This document shows positions 17,065 through 25,414 of a stretch of DNA of 64,000 bases, one piece after another. The stretch is taken from positions 774,501 to 838,500 of the forward strand of contig NZ_JARUBJ010000002.1 in the NCBI RefSeq assembly GCF_029626145.1. Direction: 5' to 3'. Positions within the stretch are counted from its first letter, which is position 1; each line of letters starts with the position of its first letter. The stretch is from Micromonospora sp. WMMD961 (GTDB lineage Bacteria > Actinomycetota > Actinomycetes > Mycobacteriales > Micromonosporaceae). A program made the position numbers and the translations under genes. The notes under the pieces are model-generated. The model had not been told where the DNA came from. It saw only the letters and a program-made list of their open reading frames with translations, and ran no database searches.

Positions 17065-17309
17065 CGGTCGACCGTGACGTGATCGCGGAACACGAGCAGG
17101 CACCACCCGACGAGGTGTCGCGAGCGACGGTGATCGCGTACGCCGTCGCGGCGACACTCCTCCTCGGGTGGTTCCTCTTCGGCTGGCTGGTGCTGCGGCA
17201 GGGCTTCGTCGACTCGGTCGGGGAGTCCGCCGGTGCCGGCTTCGCGCTACTTCTGATCATCTCGGTGGTCGGCACCGTGCGCCGGAGTCGCAGCCGCAGT
17301 CGCCGCTGA
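17061..17309 (+). CDS. Small membrane protein (82 aa)
   Basis: Two transmembrane helices are visible (VIAYAVAATLLLGWFLFGWL and GAGFALLLIISVVGTV), flanked by an acidic N-terminus and an Arg/Ser-rich tail (RRSRSRSRSRR). ATG at 17061 overlaps the stop of the putative lipoprotein, which suggests a two-gene unit acting at the membrane. Function unknown. It ends 45 bp before a convergent gene. Confidence 0.7.
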   Translation: MTVDRDVIAEHEQAPPDEVSRATVIAYAVAATLLLGWFLFGWLVLRQGFVDSVGESAGAGFALLLIISVVGTVRRSRSRSRR

Positions 17310-17354
17310 CCGACAACGCCCGCGGTGGCGCTGGTGTCAGCCGGCCCGAGCCGG

Positions 17355-19841
17355 TCAGTCCGCCACCACCGCCGCGGTGATCCGGTGCAGCGCGAACGTG
17401 TGCAGCATCTCGGTCCGTTCGTCCTCGGCGCGCAGATAGCCGGCGCCGATCGAGACCGGCTTGACCAGGCGGGACGCGGTCGCCCCGTGAGCGTCGACGT
17501 AACCGACCCAGACCAGCGCCTTGTCCCGCACCGCCTGCTGGAGCACCGCCAGGGCCTCGCTGTGCGTGTGCGCCGGCACCGGGCCGCCGCCCAGCCCCGC
17601 CGCACCGCCACGCACCACCGCCGGTGCCCGTCGGGCCGCCCGCGCCGCCGCGTCACCCCGCCGGATGTGCTCCACCACACCGAGCAGCCGTGGCATGGGC
17701 AGCTTCGGGGTGGCCAACGGGTCGAGCGTCCGGGTGGTCACCGACCCCCGAGCCGGGGCCCGGCGGATCCGTGGCCGGGCCAGCACGGTGCTGCCGCTGC
17801 CGTCCTCCTGCACCGGGGCGTACCCGGCGTCGCGCAGCGCACCCAGCAGCCGACCGACCTGGTACTGCGTACACAGCACCGTCGGCGCGAGCCGTCGCAG
17901 CGCCAACGACTCCAGCCGACGGTCCGCCAGCACCTCGCTGAGCAGGGCCTCGTCGTCGCTGCGCAGGTACGCCCCGGCCAGGCCGACCCGCAGCCCACCG
18001 TGTTTACGGGCCACGTCGTCCACCAAGTAGGTGAGGCCCTGCGGCACCGGAGTACGTGACCGTCGCCGGAACACGTCGTGCAGGTCGTCGGCCGTGTAGC
18101 CGGAATCCAGCGCGCGCCGCACGCTCGCCGTGGTCACCCGGTGCACGCTGGCCCCGCCGGCCGACTCGAGTTCGGTCATCGCCTCCAACTCGGCGGAGAG
18201 CGCCGGTTCGGGTGGCCCGGGCACCACCACGGTCAGGTCGGCCTGCACCAGGAAGTGGTCGACCGGGGCGGGCAGCAGCGCGTCCAACGCCCGGGCGGTA
18301 CTGGACGGGTCGCCGCTCTCGACGTCAGCGTGCACGCCCAGCGGGTCCTCGTCGCCCCGCTCGCCGGCCGACGTCAGGTCACCGAGCAGCAGCCGACCGT
18401 ACGAGGTGAGCGCCCCCAACCCGGTGACGCCCAACTGCGCGGCCTCGGCCAGCACCTCCCGGTGCGCGGCGTCCCGGCCCCGGCTGCGTCGTGGCGCCCG
18501 CCAGTCGAGCAGGTCCTGCACCTCGTCGGGGGTGGGCGCGGTCGCCGACTCCAGGTCGGCGAGTACGCCGAGCACGGCCCGCCGGACGGCGGGCACACCC
18601 GCCCGTTCGGCCTCGGAGGAGAGCGCGGTGATCGGTCGGTCCCGGTCGTCCCGGCGGCCGACCAGCCCCACCTGCCGAGTCATGGTCAACCAGGCGCGGG
18701 CCAACTGCTCCCAGCGTTGGGCCAGTGAGCCGGCCCGCCACACCTCGTACCCGCCGGTCGGCAGCACCTGCTGATCAGCCCCGTACCGGCCGGTGGCCGC
18801 ACCCGGGATCTCCAACTCGCCGAGGAGCCCCGCCGCGTACGCCACCTCCAGCAGCAACGCGGTCGTCGGTTCGTCCAGCCCGGCGGTGCGCGCCAGCCGC
18901 CGCAGGTCCCGTACGCCGATGCCGCCCGAGCGCAGCACCGGCGCGGGCTCGTCAGCGAGCTGCTCCAACAGCCCTTCGGTGTGCCGGACCACCTCCATCG
19001 TCTGCCCGGCGCCGGCCGAGTCGACGGCCTTCGGTTCGCGTGGCGCGCCGGCAACCGGCGGTGGGCTGGTGCGCAGTGGGCCGAGGGGGCCGCTGTCGCG
19101 CCGCAGCAGCAGACCGACCTCGCGGGGCAGCTCCACCGTGCCGCTGGCCGTCGCCGAGCCGGTCGTCACGGGGACCAGCAGCCGGCTGTCGACCAGCCAG
19201 CGCACCGGGGAGCCGGCCGGGGCGCCACCGTTTGTCGGGTCGGAGAGGACCGGGTCCTCCGCGCCGAGTGGTGGCGCCTGCAACGCGCCCGGAGGCACGC
19301 TGCCCACCGGGGGGCCGGCAGCCAGGCGGTCCAGGATCGCCCGGGCCGAGGGCGGGGCGGCGAGCAGCGTCCGGCGCAGTTTCGCCGGGTCCGCGCAGAG
19401 CGCGGCCGTACGGGGGTCCAGCTCCTCGGCCGGCCGGCCGAGCCCAGCGGGGTACGGGGCGACTTCGTCGACGGCGGGCACCACCTCGAGCGCGTGCTCC
19501 GGGCCGTACAGCAGAAAGAGCGCACGCAGTCGACCCACGGCGGCCCGGACGGCGGTCGGAGCCGGCGGGTGCGGCCCGGAGGTCGCCATGGCCAGCACGG
19601 CGTCGGTGGCCGTGGTGCCGTCGTCCGGGTTCCGGGTGAGGCGGGCGGCGTCGAGGATCTGGAGGGTGAACTGGTCCAGCCCGTCCAGCGCGCGAGCCAC
19701 CGAGACCCGGGACTGGGCCCGGATGGCCAGGGCGGAGATGTCGGCTGGCACGGGCACGACGAGGTCGGGCCGCAGCTGCAGGAGTGCGGCCAGTGACTCG
19801 TCGGGCAGCGACCGCAGGTGGTCGGCGAGTGAGGTGGTCAT
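17355..19841 (-). CDS. Helicase-associated (Helicase_C_3/XPB-Ssl2-like) protein with WYL-like C-terminus
   Basis: An 828-aa protein with no Walker A or DEAD box, so it is not a helicase itself. The N-terminal half contains helical winged-helix-like repeats (TTSLADHLRSLPDESLAALL at the start, then a segment around residues 40-110 that predicts HTH). The region VDHFLVQADLTVVVPGPPEP to YLVDDVARKHG is the diagnostic Helicase_C_3 block (about 545-640). The last 60 residues (VWVGYVDAHGATASRLVKPV, then LHTFALHRI) look like a WYL-type ligand-sensing module. Its position beside XPB suggests that it works with XPB on DNA damage or transcription-linked repair; this is inference supported by conserved synteny. 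Confidence 0.88.
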   Translation of the reverse strand: MTTSLADHLRSLPDESLAALLQLRPDLVVPVPADISALAIRAQSRVSVARALDGLDQFTLQILDAARLTRNPDDGTTATDAVLAMATSGPHPPAPTAVRAAVGRLRALFLLYGPEHALEVVPAVDEVAPYPAGLGRPAEELDPRTAALCADPAKLRRTLLAAPPSARAILDRLAAGPPVGSVPPGALQAPPLGAEDPVLSDPTNGGAPAGSPVRWLVDSRLLVPVTTGSATASGTVELPREVGLLLRRDSGPLGPLRTSPPPVAGAPREPKAVDSAGAGQTMEVVRHTEGLLEQLADEPAPVLRSGGIGVRDLRRLARTAGLDEPTTALLLEVAYAAGLLGELEIPGAATGRYGADQQVLPTGGYEVWRAGSLAQRWEQLARAWLTMTRQVGLVGRRDDRDRPITALSSEAERAGVPAVRRAVLGVLADLESATAPTPDEVQDLLDWRAPRRSRGRDAAHREVLAEAAQLGVTGLGALTSYGRLLLGDLTSAGERGDEDPLGVHADVESGDPSSTARALDALLPAPVDHFLVQADLTVVVPGPPEPALSAELEAMTELESAGGASVHRVTTASVRRALDSGYTADDLHDVFRRRSRTPVPQGLTYLVDDVARKHGGLRVGLAGAYLRSDDEALLSEVLADRRLESLALRRLAPTVLCTQYQVGRLLGALRDAGYAPVQEDGSGSTVLARPRIRRAPARGSVTTRTLDPLATPKLPMPRLLGVVEHIRRGDAAARAARRAPAVVRGGAAGLGGGPVPAHTHSEALAVLQQAVRDKALVWVGYVDAHGATASRLVKPVSIGAGYLRAEDERTEMLHTFALHRITAAVVAD

Positions 19842-19925
19842 CGTCTTTCCACGCTAGCCCGGCACCGGGCTTCCGCGCCCCTCGGACGTTCGGCCGGACG
19901 GGAGTCGCCGGGTACGTTTCTCGGC

Positions 19926-20549
19926 ATGCCCGCACTGACCGTCGGATTCGATCTCGACATGACCCTGGTCGACTCCCGCCCCGGCATCGCCGCGACCTTC
20001 CGGGCGTTGACCGCGCGGACGGGCGTGCCGGTGGACGCCGAGCTGGCGGTGTCCCGGCTCGGGCCGCCGCTGCGCACCGAGCTGGCGCACTGGTTCCCGC
20101 CGGGGCAGCTCGAGTCGGCCGTAGGCGAGTACCGCGAGCTGTACCCGGCGTACGCGATCACCCCGACGGTCCCGATGCCCGGTGCGCGCGAGGCGATCGA
20201 CGCGGTCCGTGCGCGAGGCGGCCGTGTGCTGGTCGTCACCGCCAAGATGGGCCGTCTGGCCCGGCTGCACCTGGACCACCTCGGTCTTCTGGTCGACGAG
20301 CTGGCTGGTGACCTGTTCGCCGAGCAGAAGGCCACCGCCCTGCGCGAGCACGGCGCCACCCACTACGTCGGTGACCATGTCGCGGACATGGTGGCAGCGG
20401 GGGTGGCCGGGGTGCCCGGTATCGGCGTAGCGAGCGGCCCCTGCTCCCGGGAAGAGCTGCTCACGGCCGGCGCGAGCGTGGTGCTCGACGATCTTCGCGG
20501 ATTCCCAGGGGCGCTCGACGGCATGATCCAGCTAGCCTTGGAGCAGTAG
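19926..20549 (+). CDS. HAD-family hydrolase, phosphoglycolate-phosphatase-like
   Basis: The 207-aa enzyme has HAD motif I DLDMTLVDS (nucleophile Asp9), motif II VVTAKMG (Thr in place of the usual Ser/Thr, acceptable), and motifs III/IV around EQKATAL and YVGDHVADM, with the Asp pair that binds magnesium. A cap domain occupies about residues 18-85. It should hydrolyse a small phosphorylated metabolite; the substrate is unknown. It is followed after 27 bp by the cold-shock-domain gene on the same strand, probably in one transcript. Confidence 0.88.
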   Translation: MPALTVGFDLDMTLVDSRPGIAATFRALTARTGVPVDAELAVSRLGPPLRTELAHWFPPGQLESAVGEYRELYPAYAITPTVPMPGAREAIDAVRARGGRVLVVTAKMGRLARLHLDHLGLLVDELAGDLFAEQKATALREHGATHYVGDHVADMVAAGVAGVPGIGVASGPCSREELLTAGASVVLDDLRGFPGALDGMIQLALEQ

Positions 20550-20576
20550 CGGCTCAAGTGAAGCAGGGGTTTTCAG

Positions 20577-20963
20577 GTGCCTACGGGTCGAGTGAAGTGG
20601 TACGACACGGCCAAGGGATACGGCTTCGTCACGAGTGACGAGGGCGGCGACGTGTTCCTGCCCAAGGGGGCGCTGCCGGCGGGTGTCACCGACCTCAAGG
20701 GTGGCCAGCGGGTCGACTTCAGCGTGGTGGACAGCCGCCGGGGCGCGCAGGCCATGGGCGTCAAGCTGTTGGACGCGCCGCCGTCGATGGCGGAGTTGCG
20801 CCGCCGACCGGCCGAGGAGTTGCACGGCCTCGTCGAGGACATGATCAAGGTGCTGGAGGCCAAGGTCCAGCCTGACCTGCGCCGGGGCCGGTACCCGGAC
20901 AAGAAGACCGCGCAGAAGATCGCTCAGCTGGTCCACGCGGTCGCGCGCGAGCTGGAGGTCTGA
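20577..20963 (+). CDS. Cold-shock-domain protein with C-terminal extension (128 aa)
   Basis: A GTG start at 20577 follows GGGG of an AGCAGGGG box. Residues 1-66 form the CSD with RNP1-like KGYGFVTS and RNP2-like DVFLP, which bind single-stranded RNA or DNA. Residues 67-128 are an extra helical segment (MAELRRRPAEELHGLVEDMI, then DKKTAQKIAQLVHAVAREL) absent from the 67-aa CspA type. This long form is typical of actinobacteria. Its last 40 bases overlap the convergent mqnD gene tail-to-tail, so the two messages are complementary at their 3' ends. Confidence 0.92.
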   Translation: MPTGRVKWYDTAKGYGFVTSDEGGDVFLPKGALPAGVTDLKGGQRVDFSVVDSRRGAQAMGVKLLDAPPSMAELRRRPAEELHGLVEDMIKVLEAKVQPDLRRGRYPDKKTAQKIAQLVHAVARELEV

Positions 20964-21763
20964 GGCACCAGGCCGGCGGTGGCGGCCCGGTCGAGCAGTG
21001 CCGCCACCGCGGCGAAACCGGCCTCACCCAGGTCGGCGGTGAACTCGTTGACGTAGAGGCCGATGTGCCGGTCCACCACGTCGAGCTCCATTTCCTGGGC
21101 GTGCGCCAACACGTACTCCCGGCTGGCCGCCGGGTCCGCCCAGGCCTGCCGGACGGACTCGCGGACCCAGCCGGCCGCGGCCTCCGGGTCGACGGCGCCG
21201 CGACGGGCCAGGATCGCCCCGAGCGGAATGGGTAGGCCGGTGTCGGCCTCCCACCACTCGCCGAGGTCGACCAGCGCGGTCAGGCCGTGCCGGTGGTAGG
21301 TGAACCGGGCCTCGTGGATGACCAGCCCAGCGTCGTAACGGCCAGCCGCGATGCCCGGCATGATCTCGTGGAACGGGACCACCTCGATCCGGGCCGGCGG
21401 CTGTCCGGCCGACCAGAGTCGGAACAGCAGGTACGCGGTGGTCCGGTCGCCCGGCACCGCCACCGTGGCGCCGGTCAGGTCGGTGCGGTCGCCCCGGGTG
21501 AGCACTAGTGGGCCACAGCCGCGACCGAGCGCGCCACCGCAGGGCAGCAGGTGGTAGTCGTCGAGCAGCCAGGGCAGCGCCGCGAAGCTCACCTTGACCA
21601 GGTCGAAGGCGCCCTTCTCGGCCGCCGTGTTGGTCACGTCCACGTCCGCGTAGGTCACCTCGACCGGCGGCGCGCCGGGCACCCGACCGTGCACCAGCGC
21701 GTGGAAGACGAACGTGTCGTTGGGGCAGGGCGAGATCGCCAGGGAGAGCGCCACGTCCCTCAC
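20924..21763 (-). CDS. mqnD: 1,4-dihydroxy-6-naphthoate synthase (futalosine menaquinone pathway)
   Basis: The N-terminal SPCPNDTFVFHAL is the hallmark of MqnD. Other typical segments are TNTAAEKGAFDLVKVS, GCGPLVL, VPGDRTTAYLLFRL, and DAGLVIHEARFTY with its catalytic His region. The enzyme converts cyclic dehypoxanthinyl futalosine to 1,4-dihydroxy-6-naphthoate in the cytoplasm. GTG at 21763 was chosen (AGGG five bases upstream); GTG at 21754 would give the more usual ALSLAIS start. The 3' end overlaps the convergent cold-shock gene by 40 bp, so the C-terminus (PQTSSSRATAWTS) is not conserved in type. mqnB lies 1.3 kb away; other pathway genes are outside the window. Confidence 0.93.
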   Translation of the reverse strand: MRDVALSLAISPCPNDTFVFHALVHGRVPGAPPVEVTYADVDVTNTAAEKGAFDLVKVSFAALPWLLDDYHLLPCGGALGRGCGPLVLTRGDRTDLTGATVAVPGDRTTAYLLFRLWSAGQPPARIEVVPFHEIMPGIAAGRYDAGLVIHEARFTYHRHGLTALVDLGEWWEADTGLPIPLGAILARRGAVDPEAAAGWVRESVRQAWADPAASREYVLAHAQEMELDVVDRHIGLYVNEFTADLGEAGFAAVAALLDRAATAGLVPQTSSSRATAWTS

Positions 21764-21831
21764 GGTAGCCCTGCCCCCGCGTCGCGGCCCGTGCCCACCC
21801 CCGCCCACTGTGATCCATGACAGCTTGGGGG

Positions 21832-21869
21832 CTGGCCTGGCCTGGTCGGGCCTGGCCTGGCCTGGTCGG
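21832..21869 (+). repeat. Short low-complexity direct repeat
   Basis: CTGGCCTGGCCTGGTCGG occurs twice in a row (21832-21849 and 21852-21869). It lies in the 407-bp gap between mqnD and the XRE-GNAT gene, a gap otherwise filled by copies of the palindromic repeat family at 21925 and 22036 and the XRE-GNAT leader. Confidence 0.6.
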
Positions 21870-21924
21870 TCGGGTCGGCGGCGAAGGCGGTCGACGACGC
21901 CAGCGGGGCACGTGCCTCAGGCGT

Positions 21925-21953
21925 CCTTTGGAGCTGATGTCGTAAACGAATCG
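21925..21953 (+). repeat. Intergenic palindromic repeat, left arm plus loop
   Basis: CCTTTGGAGCTGATGTCG, then TAAACGAATCG. It matches the copy at 14879 (minus strand) closely. The complementary right arm appears 100 bp downstream at 22036-22065. Confidence 0.65.
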
Positions 21954-22035
21954 CGTCGGGCGAGATGAGGGTCGTCGCGGTGATGCCTCAAACGCAGGCG
22001 GCCGGATGCTGGTCGGCGGATGCCGCAACACGATG

Positions 22036-22065
22036 GTGATGCCGCAAACGATTCAGCTCCAAAGG
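22036..22065 (+). repeat. Intergenic palindromic repeat, loop plus right arm
   Basis: GTGATGCCGCAAACGATTCAG, read in two parts, then CTCCAAAGG. TCAGCTCCAAAG is the exact inverse of the left arm at 21925 (CTTTGGAGCTGA). Loop-like variants TGATGCCTCAAACG and GGATGCCGCAACACG lie just upstream at about 21980-22030. Confidence 0.65.
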
Positions 22066-22170
22066 GGCGTTGGGAGATGCCGTCCACCGGCTCGAGAACT
22101 TTTCCACAGGGTTATCCACAGCTCTGGCGTGGCTGTTGATAGAGCCTCGACCAGCCGGGAGCATCGACCT

Positions 22171-23040
22171 GTGACCGAGGCGACCGAGCGCATGGATGGG
22201 GCCGGCGAGACTGATCTCGGCCGGGCTCTGCGAGCTTTGCGCCGTCGTGCCGATCTCAGCCAGCGGGAGCTGGCCGAGAGGTCGGGAGTGCCGCAGCCGA
22301 CGCTGGCACGGATCGAGTCGGGGCGCGCAGTGGATCCCCGGTTCAGGACGGTGGAGCGTCTCGTCCGGGCGGCGGGCGGGGAGTTGACCGTCGCGGTGCC
22401 GTCGTCAGCCATCGCCATCGTCGAGCCGACGACGGTTCCGCACGACGACATGCGGGACGATGCCGGGCGGCGGTACCCGGCTCACCTGGACGTCTGGCCC
22501 GTCCACGAGCCTCGCGACTGGCCGGGTGCCTGGTGGGCGGAGTGGTACCGGTTGCCGCCCGAGCGGTATCCACTACCTCTGCCGCCGGCCGCGTACGAGC
22601 TGAACCGGCGCTATCGCGACAACCGGCGGTGGGCTGCCGAGGTCCGCCGGACTGCAGAGGTACGTCGCGTGCACGGTGGCGACCTGCCGGTCACCTGCTG
22701 GCGGTACGTCGCCGAGCTTCCCGATGGGAAGCTGGTCGGAGAACTGCGGGCCCATGAGCGGAGCCCGTTCCTGGAGCACGGCGAGTGGCTTCCCGACGAC
22801 CCGGAGCGGGAGATGGTGCTCGACGGCGTGCTCGTTGATGCTCGGTACCGGCGGTTGGGGCTCGGGCGTCGGCTGGTCACGGCCCTGCTCACCGACATGC
22901 GTGAGGCGGGTGTCGAGGACGTGGCCGCGCTCGCCGAGGGTGCGGGCATCGACCTGCTGTTGGCGTGCGGCTTCGAGATCGAGGCCCGCCGGCCCGCCGC
23001 ACTCCGGTCGGGCCGTCCGCGGCGGCAGAGCTACAAGTGA
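22171..23040 (+). CDS. XRE-type HTH fused to a GNAT acetyltransferase (289 aa)
   Basis: GTG at 22171 follows GGGAG by nine bases; ATG at 22192 is the alternative. Residues 12-70 form an XRE helix-turn-helix (LGRALRALRRRADLSQRELA, ERSGVPQPTLARIESG). Residues 95-165 are a Trp/Pro-rich linker domain. Residues 170-275 form an acetyltransferase domain (VAELPDGKLVGELRAHE, then the acyl-CoA loop region YRRLGLGRRLVTALLTD and a final CGFEIEARRPA). The order DNA-binding then acetylation suggests either a regulator that acetylates itself or a partner, or an antitoxin-type protein. It sits alone between mqnD and mqnB but is not known to belong to menaquinone synthesis. Confidence 0.85.
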   Translation: MTEATERMDGAGETDLGRALRALRRRADLSQRELAERSGVPQPTLARIESGRAVDPRFRTVERLVRAAGGELTVAVPSSAIAIVEPTTVPHDDMRDDAGRRYPAHLDVWPVHEPRDWPGAWWAEWYRLPPERYPLPLPPAAYELNRRYRDNRRWAAEVRRTAEVRRVHGGDLPVTCWRYVAELPDGKLVGELRAHERSPFLEHGEWLPDDPEREMVLDGVLVDARYRRLGLGRRLVTALLTDMREAGVEDVAALAEGAGIDLLLACGFEIEARRPAALRSGRPRRQSYK

Positions 23041-23053
23041 GCCGGCGGCCGGC

Positions 23054-23704
23054 TCAGCGCAGCGCTGGCGCTGCCGTGGTCAGGGCGGCGAGGGCCTCGC
23101 GCAGCCGCCAGGCGTCGCGGTCGCGCGGGCCGATCGGGTTGGAGATGGTCCGCAGCTCGGCGAAGGGCACCCCGGCCTGGGCGGCGGCGACTGCCACCCC
23201 GTACCCCTCCATGGCCTCGGCCACCGCCTCCGGATGCCGTCGGCGCAGCTCCCGGGTGCTGGCTTCGGTGCCGGTGACCGTGCTGACGGTGAGCACCGGC
23301 CCGGTCGTCGCCGCCGGGAGGGCGGCCTGCAGGGCCGCCAGCAGGCTCGGGTCGGTCGGCACCGCGCCGCCGACACCGAGCATCGCCGGCGGCATGCCCA
23401 ACTCGTCGACGGGGATGAACCCGTCCGGTGACTCGGCGCCCAGATCGGCGGCGATGCTGGCGGTGCCGAGCACTGTGTCGCCGACCTTCACCCGCCCGGT
23501 GAAGCCGCCGGCCACGCCGGCGCTGACCACCGCACGGTACGGGCGGCCGGCGGCCTCGGCCAGCGCCAGCAGCCGGGCGGTGGCGGCACCGGCGACGGCC
23601 GGGCCCACGCCGACCGGCGTGACGGTGACGGTCCTCTCGGTCAGGCCGGCGCGGACCGCGTCCGCCTCGGCGGGTACCGCCGTCACCACCAGCAGACCGG
23701 TCAT
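23054..23704 (-). CDS. mqnB: Futalosine hydrolase
   Basis: The 216-aa protein is a nucleoside-phosphorylase-fold hydrolase: MTGLLVVTAVPAEADAV at the N-terminus, then VVSAGVAGGF, VTGTEASTRELRRR, and the family-typical EAMEGYGVAVAAAQ, with the Glu/Met/Glu trio that binds ribose, and the terminal Asp in GPRDRDAW. It cleaves hypoxanthine (or adenine) from futalosine-type intermediates to give dehypoxanthinyl futalosine, upstream of MqnC and MqnD. Its ATG overlaps the stop of the upstream MFS gene as ATGA, so both are co-translated. The MFS association could be chance operon structure. Confidence 0.9.
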   Translation of the reverse strand: MTGLLVVTAVPAEADAVRAGLTERTVTVTPVGVGPAVAGAATARLLALAEAAGRPYRAVVSAGVAGGFTGRVKVGDTVLGTASIAADLGAESPDGFIPVDELGMPPAMLGVGGAVPTDPSLLAALQAALPAATTGPVLTVSTVTGTEASTRELRRRHPEAVAEAMEGYGVAVAAAQAGVPFAELRTISNPIGPRDRDAWRLREALAALTTAAPALR

Positions 23705-25308
23705 GAGACCGAGCCGGGGGACTCGCGGCGGGTCTCGTCGTCCGCTCCGCCACCCGGGCCGCCGACCGCCGAGGACGGACGGTAGATGTGGTAGCCCGGA
23801 GGGGCCAGGCTCGGGTCGTCGTACCGTGGCGAGCCGGCCTGGGCCTGGGCCGGGGCCGGCGAGGTGGGCGCGACATCCCCGGGCCCGTCGGCCGGCTCGT
23901 CCTCGGTCAGCTCGTCGTCGCCGAGCGGCCGGCCGGCCAGCTTCTCGCCACGCAGCCGGGCGGAGACCAGCACGCCCCGGACCGCGGCCAGGACGCCGAC
24001 CCCGGCGGCCACCGCGATGCCCATCCGCCCGTCGAACGGGACCAGCCCCAACCCTCCGCCGGCGACGAAGGCGAGCATCAGCACCGTCTCCGAATGGGCG
24101 AACGAACTCGCCCGCAGCCGCTCCGGGATGCGCTCCTGGATCGAGGCGTCCACGGCCAGTTTCGCTATCCCGCTGACCAGGGCCGCGACGAGGCAGAGCA
24201 GGGCGACCATCACCAGCGAGAACTGGATGACGGCGAGCACCGCCACGCCAGCCACGATGATCATGCTGCTGGACTGGATCGCGGTCGGCCGGTGGATGCG
24301 CAGACGGGTGCCGATGGCGGTGGCCAGGAACGTGCCGACCGCGAGCGCACCGCCGACCACTCCCAACGCCCACTCGGCGCCCAGATCGCGGCCGAACGCC
24401 ACAGTGGTCAGGTCGCCCTTCTTTATCGCGAAGGCGAGGAAGAGCAGCAGGAAGCCGTACACCGCGCGGAGCGTCGCGGCGCCGATCAGCGTGGCGATCA
24501 CCAGCCGGCCAGCCGGGCGACCCCGGCCCAGGGGCCGGTCACCACGGTGGCGGCCCAGCGCGCGTATTGGCCGGGGAACCCGCTCCGGTGGCTCCGAGTC
24601 GGCCTTCGGTGGCAGACGCAGGGAGATCACCATGCCGACCAGGAAGATCACCGACGCGACGCGCAGCGGCCACTGCGGCCCGAACCAGAACGCGGCCAAC
24701 CCGATCGGAGCGACCAGCGCGCCCGCGACCGTGCCGTAGACGCTGGCCCGGGCACCCACCTGGGACAGACCGAGGCCCTCCGGCAACAACCGGGGTACGG
24801 CTGCGGAACGGGCCACGCCGTACGCCCGGGACAGCGCGAGCACCCCGAACGCAGCGGGGTAGAGCCCGAAGCCGTGGATGTAGTCGGAGATCAACCAGGC
24901 CAGGAAGGCGCGGCCCAGCATCGTGGCGGCCAGCGCGTACCGCCGGCCGTGCCGGAAGTGGTCCAGCAGCGGGCCCACCACGGGGGCGAGCATGGCGAAC
25001 GGCACCATGGTCACCAGCAGGTAGATCGCGACCTTGCTGCGGGCCTCGCCCAGCGGCACGTTGAAGAAGATCGTCCCGGCCAGGCCGATGGCGATCAGGG
25101 TGTCACCGGCGCAGGAGAGCGCGTGCAGGTCGAACAGGCGCACCATGCCGACCTCGCCACCGGCGCCCCGGGCCCGGACCCGACCGGCGCGGCGGGTCAC
25201 CCAGCGGCCGCTGCCCACCGAACCGCGGAACAGCAGCCGAACGGCGCGGATGCCGGTGCCGACGGTCCGCCCGAGGACGGATCGCCCGGAGCGGGAGTAC
25301 GACGGCAT
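23701..25308 (-). CDS. MFS transporter with long hydrophilic tails
   Basis: About 535 aa. A basic N-terminal tail of 50 aa precedes twelve membrane helices (for example LIAIGLAGTIFFNVPLG, VAIYLLVTMVPFAMLAPVVG and FLLLFLAFAIKKGDL). The final 80 residues are Pro/Glu/Asp-rich and disordered. The MFS loop 2-3 signature is GPLLDHFRHGRRYAL. ATG at 25308 was chosen, with GAGG nine bases upstream; ATG at 25317 is close behind it. It corresponds in position to M. tuberculosis Rv0876c (from memory). The substrate is unknown. It forms a coupled pair with mqnB. Confidence 0.88.
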   Translation of the reverse strand: MPSYSRSGRSVLGRTVGTGIRAVRLLFRGSVGSGRWVTRRAGRVRARGAGGEVGMVRLFDLHALSCAGDTLIAIGLAGTIFFNVPLGEARSKVAIYLLVTMVPFAMLAPVVGPLLDHFRHGRRYALAATMLGRAFLAWLISDYIHGFGLYPAAFGVLALSRAYGVARSAAVPRLLPEGLGLSQVGARASVYGTVAGALVAPIGLAAFWFGPQWPLRVASVIFLVGMVISLRLPPKADSEPPERVPRPIRALGRHRGDRPLGRGRPAGRLVIATLIGAATLRAVYGFLLLFLAFAIKKGDLTTVAFGRDLGAEWALGVVGGALAVGTFLATAIGTRLRIHRPTAIQSSSMIIVAGVAVLAVIQFSLVMVALLCLVAALVSGIAKLAVDASIQERIPERLRASSFAHSETVLMLAFVAGGGLGLVPFDGRMGIAVAAGVGVLAAVRGVLVSARLRGEKLAGRPLGDDELTEDEPADGPGDVAPTSPAPAQAQAGSPRYDDPSLAPPGYHIYRPSSAVGGPGGGADDETRRESPGSVS

Positions 25309-25414
25309 GTGCACCATCCTCGCCCATCTGATCCAGGTACGCCGCACCACTGCGGGGAAAGGTTCCCCGGGAGTCCCTGTCACCCCTGCGGGGCGCATGG
25401 GGAACAATGGTGAG

